Origin: CAYRVX01 sp964427875
GTDB lineage: Bacteria; Planctomycetota; Phycisphaerae; SM23-33
Assembly: GCA_964427875.1 (NCBI GenBank)
Contig: CAYRVX010000026.1
Coordinates: 1-64,000 of the forward strand
Length of the DNA stretch: 64,000 bases
Direction of reading: 5' to 3'
This document shows, piece after piece, positions 17,307 to 26,414 of the stretch. The notes below the pieces were generated by a model, which saw only the letters and a list, made by a program, of their open reading frames with translations, did no database searches and was not told where the DNA came from. Within the stretch, counting starts at the first letter, position 1. Each line of letters begins with the position of its first letter. A program made the translations under genes and the position numbers.

Positions 17307-19418
17307 TCATTCGTCCGTGAGCCGCGGCCGCGATGACGGCGCGGTCGTCGCTTCCCTGTACCGCTGCGGGCTGCAGTGGGCGCCCCTGAGGTACAGGTCC
17401 CTGGCGATCGTGTAGTACGAGAGCATCTGCTCGGCCAGCGCGTCCGCCTGCTCGGCGCGGGCATCGTCCGGGTCGACGGGTGCCATCTCGGAAGGCCCGA
17501 CGCGAAACAGTCTCGCGCCTTGGCCCGACCCGGGGGGCAGCGTGAGCGCCAGGCCGCCCCGGACGAACGCCAGGTCCACGTCCTCGTGCAGCAGGGCGAA
17601 GCCGTCGCCTGGGGCGACGCGGAGGACGTCGCGCCCGAGGAAGCAGTGCTCGTGCGCCCCGCCGAGCAGGCCCAGCAGCGTCGGCGGGATGTCCGTCTGG
17701 CTGGCGACCGTGCCGATCCGCCCGGGCGCGACGATCCCCGGCGCGTAGATCAGGCAGGGGATCCGGAAGCCCGGCACGTCCACCATGCGGGCCTGGTCCA
17801 GGTCGCGCCCGTGGTCGGAAACAAGCACGAACAGGGTGTTCTCGAAGTACGGCGCCGGGCGGGCGTAGCGGAAGTACTCCCCCAGCGCCCAGTCGGCATA
17901 GCGATAGGCGTTGAGCGCCTTGTTCCGCTCGTCGGCCTCCGCGGGGAGCATCTCGACGCGCCCGGGGGGCACGTCGAACGGGTCGTGGTTGGAGACGGTC
18001 AGGATCACCGCGAAGAACCGCTGGCCCGCCATCTCCCCGAACCGCTCGTGCGCGTGCCGGAAGATCGCCTCGTCGGGCACGCCCCAGTTGCCCGCCAGCT
18101 CGTTCATCCGGTTCTGGTCGATGATCTCCTCGACGCCGCCGGCGGCGAGAAAAACGCCCATGTTGTCGAACGTCGATTGCCCGCCGTAGATGAACATCGT
18201 GCGGTACCCGCGGCCGCGAAGGATCTCCGGCAGCGTGAGGAACCTCCCGAGGGCCCGGTCGCGCTTCATGACGGTCGTGCCCATGAGGTCCGGATGCCCG
18301 CACAGCGCGGCGACCATCGCCCGGCTGGTCCGCGCGCCCACGGCGTACATCCGCTCGAAGAACAGCCCCTCATCGCACAGGCCGTCGAAATGGGGCGTGT
18401 GGCTGGGCGAGTGCCCCAGCGCCCCCACCGCCGTGCCGGCCATGCCCTCCATCACGATCACCACCACGTTCAGGTCCCGGCGCGGATAGGGGCTGTGGCT
18501 GCGGCGCCACAACGGATTCGCCGGATGGTTGAGCAGCTCGTCGTCGGCTGCCAGGAGCATTTCGCGCGTCACGGCTGCGGCGCGGGCGACCGTCGGCAGG
18601 TGATAGGCCTGCCGTTCGTCCCGGCCGTCGGTGAGCCGGCGCTTGGCGGCATAGAACATCGTGTAGAAGTCGTTCATCGTGAGCTGGTCGACCAGTTGGT
18701 TGCCACAGAAGTAAGCCGAGCCGGGATTCAGGCCTTTGGGCTCCAGCCCCCCGCGGCCCGCCAGCACGCAGAGCGCCCCAAGCGCCGCGGCGGCACCGAT
18801 CCGCCGGCGGAGCGACCACGGCACATCCGACCCCCGCCGGAACCACCTGCCAAAGGCCCGACAGCACAGGTAGAACAGCCCGGGAACCACCGGGATCAAC
18901 GCCCACATCGGGTAGTGGTTCCACATGAACGCAAGCGTCTCGAGGTGGGCCAGATAGGCAAAAGCCATGTAGTTCAGCCGCCGACCGAATCGCAGGAAGA
19001 AGTACACGCCGAAGACCTGCGTCCCGACGAAGATCGTGACCACCGCGGCGGCGTAGAGCACGACGGCCCTGCGAAAGCCGCGCCGCTTGAAGACCGCCGG
19101 CGAGACCAGCGTCAACGCCGCGACCAGCAGGCCCATTGCGCAGCCGATCGGCATGGCGTCGTACCGCACGCCCAGCAGGAAACATCGCAGGATCTCGCCC
19201 GAACCGACGCGATCCGCCAGCAGGCCGTATCTCGCCAGCAGCAGCCCGAGGCGAACCACGGCGAACAGAGCGAACAGGATGGCCGTGCAGATCCAGATCG
19301 GCCGCAAACGCTGCCCCCCCAGAAGATCGAGAAGCCGGTGCAGTCGGCTCATCGCGTTCGGCCGGCCAGGCAACACGCCCTTGGATGAGCCGTCAAAAAG
19401 CGTCATGGAGCGATCCAT
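17307..19418 (-). CDS. LtaS-like membrane phosphatase/sulfatase-fold protein
   Basis: 703 residues. Five or so N-terminal TM helices (about 40-220) are followed by an extracytoplasmic alkaline-phosphatase-fold domain. The metal-binding start is VIVMEGMAG (Glu324), the nucleophile is probably Thr364 in GARTSRAM, which corresponds to the Thr of Gram-positive LtaS, and the later metal ligands are SNHDPFD and LFVLVSDHGRDLDQAR. Gram-positive LtaS polymerises glycerol phosphate. In Gram-negative bacteria related proteins transfer phosphoglycerol or phosphoethanolamine to envelope glycans, which is the more likely role here. The start is uncertain: ATGs at 19418, 19406 and 19352 all lack a good Shine-Dalgarno. 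The 278 bases upstream hold nothing recognisable. Confidence 0.82.
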   Translation of the reverse strand: MDRSMTLFDGSSKGVLPGRPNAMSRLHRLLDLLGGQRLRPIWICTAILFALFAVVRLGLLLARYGLLADRVGSGEILRCFLLGVRYDAMPIGCAMGLLVAALTLVSPAVFKRRGFRRAVVLYAAAVVTIFVGTQVFGVYFFLRFGRRLNYMAFAYLAHLETLAFMWNHYPMWALIPVVPGLFYLCCRAFGRWFRRGSDVPWSLRRRIGAAAALGALCVLAGRGGLEPKGLNPGSAYFCGNQLVDQLTMNDFYTMFYAAKRRLTDGRDERQAYHLPTVARAAAVTREMLLAADDELLNHPANPLWRRSHSPYPRRDLNVVVIVMEGMAGTAVGALGHSPSHTPHFDGLCDEGLFFERMYAVGARTSRAMVAALCGHPDLMGTTVMKRDRALGRFLTLPEILRGRGYRTMFIYGGQSTFDNMGVFLAAGGVEEIIDQNRMNELAGNWGVPDEAIFRHAHERFGEMAGQRFFAVILTVSNHDPFDVPPGRVEMLPAEADERNKALNAYRYADWALGEYFRYARPAPYFENTLFVLVSDHGRDLDQARMVDVPGFRIPCLIYAPGIVAPGRIGTVASQTDIPPTLLGLLGGAHEHCFLGRDVLRVAPGDGFALLHEDVDLAFVRGGLALTLPPGSGQGARLFRVGPSEMAPVDPDDARAEQADALAEQMLSYYTIARDLYLRGAHCSPQRYREATTAPSSRPRLTDE

Positions 19419-19696
19419 CTGTCAACAGGCGCACACCGGCCCATGAGCCCCTCCGGGCGGCCGCCATACGCCCCGCGTCCGAACAGAGGACTCAAAGGCA
19501 CCCGGCCGCGCCTGTTCCCATGACCTGATAGCATAGACGAAAGCCTGCCGCATTCACAGGCCAATTCCCGACGAATCCGTAGTCGGCCCCCGGTGCCGTT
19601 TGTTGCACGAGTATCGCTCGACTTGCCCCCGGACAGGCTCGCGCCTGAAACGCGGTCTCACCCCCCGCAGACACGGCCCCCTCTGGCCCCAAGGCG

Positions 19697-20524
19697 TCAG
19701 CTCATCTCCTCGAGGATTCCGTTCAGCTCGGCCAGGGCCTTCTTCTCCAACTGGCGAACCCGCTCCCGCGTCAGGCCGATGATCTTGCCGATCTCCTTGA
19801 AGGTCCGCTGCGGGCCCTCATAGCCGTCCAGGCCGTAACGCAGCTCCAGGATCCTCCGCTCGCGCGGCGTCAGGTGCGACAGCAGCCGGGCTATCGTGGG
19901 AGCCAGCGCGGCTTCCATCATGGCGCTGTCCGGCCGGTCGTCTTCACTGCCGGCAAGCATCTCTGAAAGGACCTGCGTCTCGTCGGCCCCCATCTGGCTC
20001 GGCGCGGTCACGGCCAGCAGGCCCTGCTGGATGATGCCCGCCTTCTTGCGGGAGATCTTCAGTTTGCCGGCCATTTCTTCCACCGTGGCGGGCCGGCCAA
20101 ACCTGGCCTCCAGGTCGCGCGCCGTCCGGCGCCACTTGGTGATGAGCTTGACCAGATAGGCGGGAATGTGGATCGGTTGGCCGGCGTTGATCATCGCCCG
20201 CTTGATGGCCTGCTTGATCCACCAGGCGGCGTACGTGCTGAAGCGGACGCCGGCGTCGGGATCGAACTCCTCGACGGCCCGAATCAGCCCGAGGTTGCCC
20301 TCGGCGACCAGGTCGCCCAGCGTCATGCCGGGGTTCCTGTACTCCTTGGCGATCTTGACGACCAGCCGGAGATTGGCGTGGATCATCCGTTCGCGCGCGT
20401 TCGGGTCGGAGTGCTCCCGAACCCGCCGCGAGAGCTGGCGTTCCTCCTCCGCCGTCAGCAGCGGGGTGGATTTGATCCGCTCGAGATACCAGCCCAGCCC
20501 TGCCTTCGAAGTCGTCGTGGCCAT
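19697..20524 (-). CDS. RNA polymerase sigma-70 factor (RpoD/RpoS-like group)
   Basis: 275 residues with regions 1.2 to 4 but no region 1.1. Region 2 has NLRLVVKIAKEYRNPGMTLG and the -10-recognition helix YAAWWIKQAIKRAMI; region 3 spans about 120-190; region 4 ends with the helix-turn-helix GLTRERVRQLEKKALAEL. The length and the missing 1.1 suit a group 2 or 3 sigma, or the compact primary sigma seen in some planctomycetes. A purine-rich GGGAGG precedes the chosen ATG; the longer frame upstream is non-coding in character. It lies 140 bases downstream of the ribosomal protein S1 gene on the same strand and may be co-transcribed with it. Confidence 0.92.
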   Translation of the reverse strand: MATTTSKAGLGWYLERIKSTPLLTAEEERQLSRRVREHSDPNARERMIHANLRLVVKIAKEYRNPGMTLGDLVAEGNLGLIRAVEEFDPDAGVRFSTYAAWWIKQAIKRAMINAGQPIHIPAYLVKLITKWRRTARDLEARFGRPATVEEMAGKLKISRKKAGIIQQGLLAVTAPSQMGADETQVLSEMLAGSEDDRPDSAMMEAALAPTIARLLSHLTPRERRILELRYGLDGYEGPQRTFKEIGKIIGLTRERVRQLEKKALAELNGILEEMS

Positions 20525-20662
20525 AGCGCCTCCCTGTCCTTCACCTCTGCGGCGGAGGGCCGCTCCGCGTCCTCCTTGGGGAGTTTCGGACAGTTCCGGC
20601 GGGCACTTAAGCAAGGCCCGCCCGCCAACGACCCGCTGGGCAGGCCGATGTTCAGGACCTGG

Positions 20663-22678
20663 TTACGCTTCAGGCGTCTGGGGGGCGTCTTCGCCTGTCG
20701 CTTCGGGCTCGGGGGGCGCTTCGGCCTGCGGTTCATCACTCGCGGGGGCTTCGGGGGCCTCCGGCTGCGCTTCGGCCGCTGGGGGGGCCTGCGGCGCCTC
20801 CGGCTCGGGCTCGCCGGCGCTGTCCCCGGCGGCGGCAGCCGGCTCGGCGGGCGCTTCGGCGGGGGCCTCCCCGGCCTCGGCGGCTTCGGGCTGGTCGGTC
20901 TCTGCCTGGGTCTGGCCCGTCGGGGGGCGCATCGTGTCGATGATGCCGGCGGTGATGAGCGGCCCGGACCGGCCTTCCAGGCCGCCGCGGCGCCTGGCCA
21001 CTTCCGCCGGCTCGGCTTCGGCGCCTTCCTCGGCCGCCCACTGGGCACGCTTGAGGCTCAGGCCGATCTTCCGTTCCTCGGTGTCCACGCGAAGGATCTT
21101 GACCTCGATCTCCTCGCCGGCCTTGACGATCTCCCTGGGGTTCTCGACCTTGTGATCGGCCAGTTCCGAGACGTGCAGCAGGCCCTCCAATTCGTCTTCG
21201 AGCTCGACGAAGACGCCGAAATTCGTGATCTTGGTGGCCTTGCCCCGGACGATCTGCCCCGGCACGTAATGCTCGGGGATCATCCGCAGCCACGGGTCCT
21301 CGGTGAGCTGCTTGAGCCCCAGGGCGACGCGCATCTTCTCCTCGTCCACCGAGAGGACCATGCACTGGAGCTCCTGGCCCTTCTTGAGCACCTCGGTGGG
21401 ATGGCCGATCTTCCGCGTCCATGAGAGATCGGAGACGTGCAGCAGCCCGTCGATGCCCTCCTCGATCTCCACAAAGGCGCCGAAGTTCGTCATGTTCCGC
21501 ACGAGGCCCGTGATGAGGGTCCCCGGCGGGTACTTCTCCTTGACCACGGTCCAGGGGTTGACCTCGGCCTGCTTCATGCCGAGCGAGATCTCCTGCTTTG
21601 TCTGGTCGATCTCCAGGACGACGACCTCGACTTCCTGGCCGACGCTGACCATCTCCGAGGGGTGGCTCACGCGGCGGGTCCAGCTCATCTCCGAGATGTG
21701 GACCAGGCCTTCCAGCCCCTCCTCGATCTTCACGAACGCGCCGTACGACATGATGTTGACCGCCGTGCCGGTCGTCCGGGTCCCCACCGGGTACTTCTCC
21801 CCCACCTGCTCCCACGGGCTGGGGGTCTTCTGCTTCAGGCCGAGGGCGATCTTCTCCTTATCCCGGTCGACGTTGAGAACGACGATCTCGATCTCCTCGT
21901 CGATCTTGACCAGCTCGGACGGATGCCCGATGCGCCCCCAGCTCATGTCGGTGATGTGAAGCAGCCCGTCGATGCCCCCGAGGTCGACGAACGCGCCGAA
22001 GTCCGCGATGTTCTTCACCACGCCCTTGCGCCATTGGCCTTCCGCGATCTCGGCCAGCAGCTTCTCCTTCGCGGCGTTTCGCTGTTCCTCGATGAGCTTG
22101 CGGCGGGAGACCACGATGTTCCGCCGGTCGTCGTCGATCTTGAGGATCTTGGCCTCGATTCGCCGGCCGATATACTCGCTGATATCGCCCGGGCGGCGGA
22201 TGTCCACCTGGGAGGCGGGAAGGAAGGCCGGCACGCCGATGTCCACGAGCAGCCCGCCCTTGATCTTGCGGGTGACCGTGCCCTCGACCACGTCGCCCTC
22301 CTCGTTGTTGGCCACGATCCGCTCCCAGCCGCGGATGCGGTCGGCCTTGCGCTTGGAAAGCTCCACCAGCCCCGTGTCGGACTCCATCGCTTCCAGCAGG
22401 ACCTCGACCTCCATGCCGGGCTCGATGCTCCCGGTGTCGGAGAACTCGTTGACGTCCACCGTCCCCTCGCTCTTGAGCCCAACCTCGATGATGACGTCGT
22501 TGCCGATCACGGTGACGACGTGTCCCGTGAGAATCGACCCCGCCTGCGGGGTGGGCTTCTCCTGGATCATCTCCCCCAGAGCCTCGGAGCTGAATTCCCC
22601 GCCCAAGGCCTTGGATAGCTCCTTCTCCACGTCCGCGTCGCTGACGTCCAGCGACTGAATCAGATTCCGATCAACCAT
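20663..22678 (-). CDS. rpsA: 30S ribosomal protein S1 with long acidic tail
   Basis: 671 residues. Six S1 (OB-fold) repeats are visible, each with the pattern G.V..I...GAFV.....GL.H.S: the first two diverged (ribosome-binding), the last four regular (for example NFGAFVEIEEGIDGLLHVSD). S1 brings mRNA to the 30S subunit. After the sixth repeat comes a tail of about 120 residues very rich in Ala, Pro and Glu (roughly 555-671), absent from E. coli S1 and probably disordered. The ATG at 22678 is chosen because the upstream extension is Arg/Pro-rich and unlike S1. A promoter-like site lies about 180 bases upstream. Confidence 0.93.
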   Translation of the reverse strand: MVDRNLIQSLDVSDADVEKELSKALGGEFSSEALGEMIQEKPTPQAGSILTGHVVTVIGNDVIIEVGLKSEGTVDVNEFSDTGSIEPGMEVEVLLEAMESDTGLVELSKRKADRIRGWERIVANNEEGDVVEGTVTRKIKGGLLVDIGVPAFLPASQVDIRRPGDISEYIGRRIEAKILKIDDDRRNIVVSRRKLIEEQRNAAKEKLLAEIAEGQWRKGVVKNIADFGAFVDLGGIDGLLHITDMSWGRIGHPSELVKIDEEIEIVVLNVDRDKEKIALGLKQKTPSPWEQVGEKYPVGTRTTGTAVNIMSYGAFVKIEEGLEGLVHISEMSWTRRVSHPSEMVSVGQEVEVVVLEIDQTKQEISLGMKQAEVNPWTVVKEKYPPGTLITGLVRNMTNFGAFVEIEEGIDGLLHVSDLSWTRKIGHPTEVLKKGQELQCMVLSVDEEKMRVALGLKQLTEDPWLRMIPEHYVPGQIVRGKATKITNFGVFVELEDELEGLLHVSELADHKVENPREIVKAGEEIEVKILRVDTEERKIGLSLKRAQWAAEEGAEAEPAEVARRRGGLEGRSGPLITAGIIDTMRPPTGQTQAETDQPEAAEAGEAPAEAPAEPAAAAGDSAGEPEPEAPQAPPAAEAQPEAPEAPASDEPQAEAPPEPEATGEDAPQTPEA

Positions 22679-22853
22679 GTCTGCCCTATCAACCTGTTCC
22701 TCTCTCCGCCGCGGCGAGATTCCCGAGTCCCGATAGATCGGGCGCCGCGCCCGCCGGCAACATCCCCCGGCGGAGGGCGGCCGGACCGTCCGGCCAACAT
22801 CCCGCAACGCAAACGAGGCCCGTTACGGCATGCGCATATCTGACAGATTTTCG

Positions 22854-22883
22854 AGTCTAGCCCAGCCTGCGCCCTCAATGCAA
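22854..22883 (-). promoter_or_regulatory. Possible sigma-70 promoter for rpsA
   Basis: Minus-strand TTGCAT (22883-22878), an 18-bp spacer and TAGACT (22859-22854), with a leader of about 170 nt before the S1 start. Beyond it, in the 517-base gap 22679-23195, only the palindromic repeat pair is seen. Confidence 0.35.
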
Positions 22884-22924
22884 GGACAATCGGCGGAACT
22901 TGCCCCCCTTCTGCACCCGACCTG

Positions 22925-23194
22925 AAAAGGGGACGGGAGTCTTTTTGACGACCTGGACCATGGGCTATCAGCTATCAGCCCCAAGACGTCACAGGCCCGT
23001 TGTCGGCATCTTGTCTTGCTGAACCTGCCTGGCCGGTAAGCAGGAGCCGATGGCGGACGGCTGAGAGCTTGCCACAGAAGTTCCGTAACAGCCTACATGG
23101 CGTTGTAGTACTAGATGGCCCAGATCAGCCAAGTTAATGTAAATAAGCCGGTTAAAACGACGTGGAAAAGTGAAAAAGACTCCCGTCCCCTTTT
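22925..23194. repeat. Palindromic element, long-interior copy
   Basis: A forward arm (core GGGGACGGGAGTC at 22929-22941) and an inverted arm (GACTCCCGTCCCC at 23178-23190) enclose about 236 bases of unrelated sequence without an ORF. The inner sequence contains the repeated phrase CTATCAGCTATCAGC. The right arm starts directly after the TGA of the ABC1 kinase gene (TGA then GAAAAGGGG on that strand). Confidence 0.85.
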
Positions 23195-23195
23195 C

Positions 23196-24890
23196 TCACA
23201 GCCGGCGGCTGCGGAGGATGGAGATCAGTAGCCAGATGCCCATGGCGGCGGCCGTCAGGTAGCCGAGAATGCCCAGCGTCTGGAGGCGGATCAGGCCCAG
23301 GACGTTGCCCTGCTGGGCCACCAGGAGGCTCGAGCCGACCAGCAGGGCCGCGATGATCAGCGCGAAGCTGATGCGGTTGGAGCTCTTGTCCAGCATGCTC
23401 GCCAGGCTCTCCAGGTGCTCGTGGTGGACTCGCAACTGGAACTGCCCGCGACGGAACTTGCCGACGATGGCGTTGATGTCGTCCGGCAGGTGGGCGCCCA
23501 GCTCGGCCATCTCGCGAAGGGCCTTGCGCAGGGTCCGCAGCATCAGCCGGGGGTCCATCTCCTGGAGGCGGAACCGCCTGGCGTAGGGCTTGAGCCGCTC
23601 GACGATCTCGAAGTCGCTGTCCAGCGCGACGGCGAACGACTCGACGGTCATCATGCTCTTCATCATCATCGTGAACTCGACCGGCGGGCGAATCCTGTGC
23701 CTCCGGATCAGGTCGAACCCCTCGCCGATCGATCGGCCGAAGGGGATGTCCTTCAGCGGCAGGTTGTAGTAGACGTCGATCATCCCGTCGGCGTCCCGGA
23801 TCAACTGCTCGGTGTCGGTCTGGTCGCTGAGCATGCCCCTTCGCTCGAACGTCCGGACGAGCCGCGGCAGGTCGCGATCGACGATGGCCAGCAGCACTTC
23901 CCGCAGGAGCCGCCGGTCGTCCCACGTCAGCCGGGCCATCTGCCCGAAGTCGAGGGCGGTGACCACGTTTCCGGGCAGGAAGAAGAAGTTCCCCGGATGC
24001 GGGTCGGTGTGGAAGAAGCCGAACTCGAAGATCTGGCGGAAGACGAAGTCCGCCCCGCGGGTGGCGAGGACCTTTCGGTCGAGCCCGGCGCGGCGCATCG
24101 CCTCGTCGTCGTTGGGCTTGATGCCGTCGATGTACTCCATGGTCAGCACACCTTCGGTGCAGTACTCCTCGTGCACCTGGGGAACGTGCACGGTGGGATC
24201 GTCGGCGAAGTTCCGCGCGAAGCGCATCTGGTTCCGCCGCTCGTTGGCCAGGTCCACCTCCTTCATCACGGCGGCGGTGAACTCCTTGACCATGCGCTGG
24301 GGATCGACGGTCTCGAGGTCCAGGAAAGTGGCCTTCAGCAGCCCGGCGAGGTCCTCGAGGATCTCGCACTCCGTTCGGATCGTCTCGACGATCCCCGGCC
24401 GGCGGGCCTTGACGACGACAGACTGCCCGTCCCGCGTGACGGCGCGATGCACCTGGGCGATGCTGCCCGCGGCGATGGGCGTCGCCTGGAAGCTCTCGAA
24501 GACGTCCTCCAGCCTCCCGCCGAGCTGCGATTCGATCTCGGCGCGGACGAGGGGGAACCTGTCGGGCGCGACCTGGTCCTGGAGACGCTCCAGCTCCTCG
24601 ATGTACTCGCCCGGAAGCAGGTCGGGGCGCGTGCTGAGAAGCTGCCCGAGCTTGATGAACGTCGGGCCGAGCTCCTGAAGCGTCAGGCGGACGCGCGCCG
24701 GGCGGCTTCGTCCCTCGGCGGCGCGTTTGACGCGCGACGGCACGGCCCGCCGCCCCAGCCGCAGCGTCAGCCGCCGGCTCAGCGACCCGACCACGTCCTC
24801 AAAGCCGTACTTCATCAGCACGGCCATGATGTGCCGGTATCGCCGCACGTGCTCAACCGTGCGATGGAAGCGGAATCTCCGGTGGCCCAA
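23196..24890 (-). CDS. ABC1/UbiB-family atypical kinase
   Basis: 564 residues. It has the family's KxGQ motif (FIKLGQLLSTRPDLLP), the Ala-rich nucleotide loop as AAGSIAQVHRA, the ExD motif (MKEVDLANE), the catalytic HTDPHPGN and the metal-binding ALDFGQM. The C-terminus carries two TM helices (about 505-560), as in UbiB, so the kinase domain is held at the inner membrane. UbiB/COQ8 ATPases support ubiquinone and other isoprenoid lipid metabolism. Here no quinone genes are adjacent; instead a phasin-like gene lies 3 bases upstream in the same operon, a pairing seen in other bacteria. Its stop codon runs straight into a palindromic repeat arm. Confidence 0.93.
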   Translation of the reverse strand: MGHRRFRFHRTVEHVRRYRHIMAVLMKYGFEDVVGSLSRRLTLRLGRRAVPSRVKRAAEGRSRPARVRLTLQELGPTFIKLGQLLSTRPDLLPGEYIEELERLQDQVAPDRFPLVRAEIESQLGGRLEDVFESFQATPIAAGSIAQVHRAVTRDGQSVVVKARRPGIVETIRTECEILEDLAGLLKATFLDLETVDPQRMVKEFTAAVMKEVDLANERRNQMRFARNFADDPTVHVPQVHEEYCTEGVLTMEYIDGIKPNDDEAMRRAGLDRKVLATRGADFVFRQIFEFGFFHTDPHPGNFFFLPGNVVTALDFGQMARLTWDDRRLLREVLLAIVDRDLPRLVRTFERRGMLSDQTDTEQLIRDADGMIDVYYNLPLKDIPFGRSIGEGFDLIRRHRIRPPVEFTMMMKSMMTVESFAVALDSDFEIVERLKPYARRFRLQEMDPRLMLRTLRKALREMAELGAHLPDDINAIVGKFRRGQFQLRVHHEHLESLASMLDKSSNRISFALIIAALLVGSSLLVAQQGNVLGLIRLQTLGILGYLTAAAMGIWLLISILRSRRL

Positions 24891-24893
24891 GGG

Positions 24894-25187
24894 CTATTGC
24901 TCCCGGTGGAGAAGCTTGTCCAGCTTCTTCTCCACGCGCCGGAGGTCGTCCTTGGTGGCCAGGCCAAGCTTCTTGACGGCGGCGTCCACCTGAGAGGCCA
25001 CCAGCTTCTCCAGGTCCCCGCGGGACTTCTCCGCGTGGTCCATCAGTTCCTTGACGAAGCCGGTGCGGCTGTCCCTGGCCGCCTTGCCCTGGGCGACGTA
25101 CTCGTCGAAGATCTTCTCCGCCCGTTCGCGGGTCATGGACAGCGCGCCAAGGCCTGCAAGCATGATCTTGTCCAGCGTCTCGAACAT
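24894..25187 (-). CDS. Phasin-family small coiled-coil protein
   Basis: 97 residues from the ATG of MFETLDKIMLAGLGALSMTR. The sequence is strongly helical and charged, with the PhaF/phasin-like N-terminus (KIMLAGLGALSMTRERAEKI) and a C-terminal heptad segment (KDDLRRVEKKLDKLLH). Phasins coat polyhydroxyalkanoate granules; short phasin-like proteins next to ABC1 kinases also occur in bacteria without PHA. No PHA synthase is in the window. The stop is 3 bases before the kinase start, so the two are translationally linked. A weak GGAGAG precedes the ATG. Confidence 0.72.
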   Translation of the reverse strand: MFETLDKIMLAGLGALSMTRERAEKIFDEYVAQGKAARDSRTGFVKELMDHAEKSRGDLEKLVASQVDAAVKKLGLATKDDLRRVEKKLDKLLHREQ

Positions 25188-25309
25188 TTGCGGCTCTCCA
25201 GTAACGGAAAAAGGGTCCTTTCGAGATTGGCGAAGCGTCGGCCGCCGTAGCCCGAACGGCCGGCACGCCATCCATCATGCCACGATCGGCCGCGGTCTGC
25301 AAGAGAGGC

Positions 25310-26173
25310 TCAGTCCTCCTCGATGTACCTGCGGCTCATCAGGAAGGCGATCCGGTCGAGAACGTCCTTCGGCAGGGTCTTTCGCAGGATGCGCCTCGCC
25401 TCGGCCATGTTGGTCCGGCGGGTGACGTGGATGATGACGATCCGCTGGCAGTCCATGCCCTCGAGCATCTTCGGCAGGTCGGCCACGTGCAGGTGCTTGC
25501 CCGCGCGGGCCCGAGAGGCGTGTTCGGCGTCGAAGAAGGTGCACTCGATCAGGAGCGCCTTGGCCTTGGCCACGTGCGCCAACTCGGCGTAGCTCGCCGG
25601 GGCCGTGTCGCCCAGGAACGCCACCAGCGGCACCTCCAGGCGGTTGGTGATCTCCACGCCGCGGTTCTTCAGCTCGACGATCTGCGGGCCCGTCAGGCCC
25701 GCGTACTCGGCCTTGAGCTTCTGCCGCACGTCGATCACGGAGAAGCCCAGCGAGCCGGGCAGATGACGGGTGTGGAAGGCCCGGGCGATCAGGCCGCGGC
25801 GGATCTCGTAGTCGTCGCCCGGCTCCATGCCGACGATCCGGTGCGGCGGCACGTGCCCCTCGACGGCCCCCCAGGCGACCATGAGGTGCTCGATCGGCCC
25901 GACCAGCCCGGCCGGCACCAGCGCCGTCCCGCAGGCGATGCCCTGGAAGTCGCGCTGGGCGAAGTAGTACGGCAGCCCGGCCGCGTGGTCCATGTGCCCG
26001 TGACTCAGCAGCACGTGATCGACGGTCAATGCCTCGCGCGGGCACTTGCCGATGTCAAACGCGCAGTTCAACTCCGGCGCGATGATGACGGACTCCTCCC
26101 CCGCCACGCTGTAGCCGGCCAGCGTGAAATCCCCCATGTCCAACTGCGACAGTCTGTACGGCCGAATCTGCAT
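25310..26173 (-). CDS. MBL-fold hydrolase, RNase Z-like
   Basis: 287 residues. The metallo-beta-lactamase zinc motif is LLSHGHMDHAAGLPYY, with later ligands at FLGDTAP (Asp), the ECTFFDAEHA region and a terminal His in VIIHVTRRTN. The layout is closest to the RNase Z/ElaC-like branch (HxHxDH with a late His), though a full exosite arm is not obvious. A role in tRNA 3' processing or in hydrolysis of small esters is possible; the sequence alone does not decide. It is monocistronic, and the region before its start (26174-26414) holds a GC-rich hairpin and the next gene's ribosome-binding site. Confidence 0.8.
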   Translation of the reverse strand: MQIRPYRLSQLDMGDFTLAGYSVAGEESVIIAPELNCAFDIGKCPREALTVDHVLLSHGHMDHAAGLPYYFAQRDFQGIACGTALVPAGLVGPIEHLMVAWGAVEGHVPPHRIVGMEPGDDYEIRRGLIARAFHTRHLPGSLGFSVIDVRQKLKAEYAGLTGPQIVELKNRGVEITNRLEVPLVAFLGDTAPASYAELAHVAKAKALLIECTFFDAEHASRARAGKHLHVADLPKMLEGMDCQRIVIIHVTRRTNMAEARRILRKTLPKDVLDRIAFLMSRRYIEED

Positions 26174-26265
26174 GTGCGACGCTCCGAAACGCCTGCCGGG
26201 AAACGAGAGATGGTATTCCCCCCGCCCCTGTCGGTCAAGGACGTCTCGAAGGCGCCCCCGTGCGG

Positions 26266-26301
26266 CCCGTCAGCGCCCGGGGGGCCTTGGGCCCTGACGG
26301 G
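26266..26301. terminator. GC-rich hairpin
   Basis: CCCGTCAGCGCCC pairs with GGGCCCTGACGGG (one mismatch) around a 10-nt loop, followed by a run of nine G. It lies between two divergent genes, so a terminator role is doubtful; it may instead limit read-through or be a leader structure of the rightward gene. Confidence 0.3.
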
Positions 26302-26414
26302 GGGGGGCCGGCCAACTTCCCACTGGCCCAGCGGACCCGGGAATGGGACCATGTGACGCGCCGCCAGCAAGAGCGATATACGTGTTGACCACATGCACGC
26401 AGAGGAAAAGGGCC

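Noticed and set aside
22960..22982. CTATCAGCTATCAGC phrase as a regulatory element
   Set aside because: It is short, inside the non-coding interior of a repeat copy, with a loosely similar phrase near 17255; probably junk common to such intergenic DNA.
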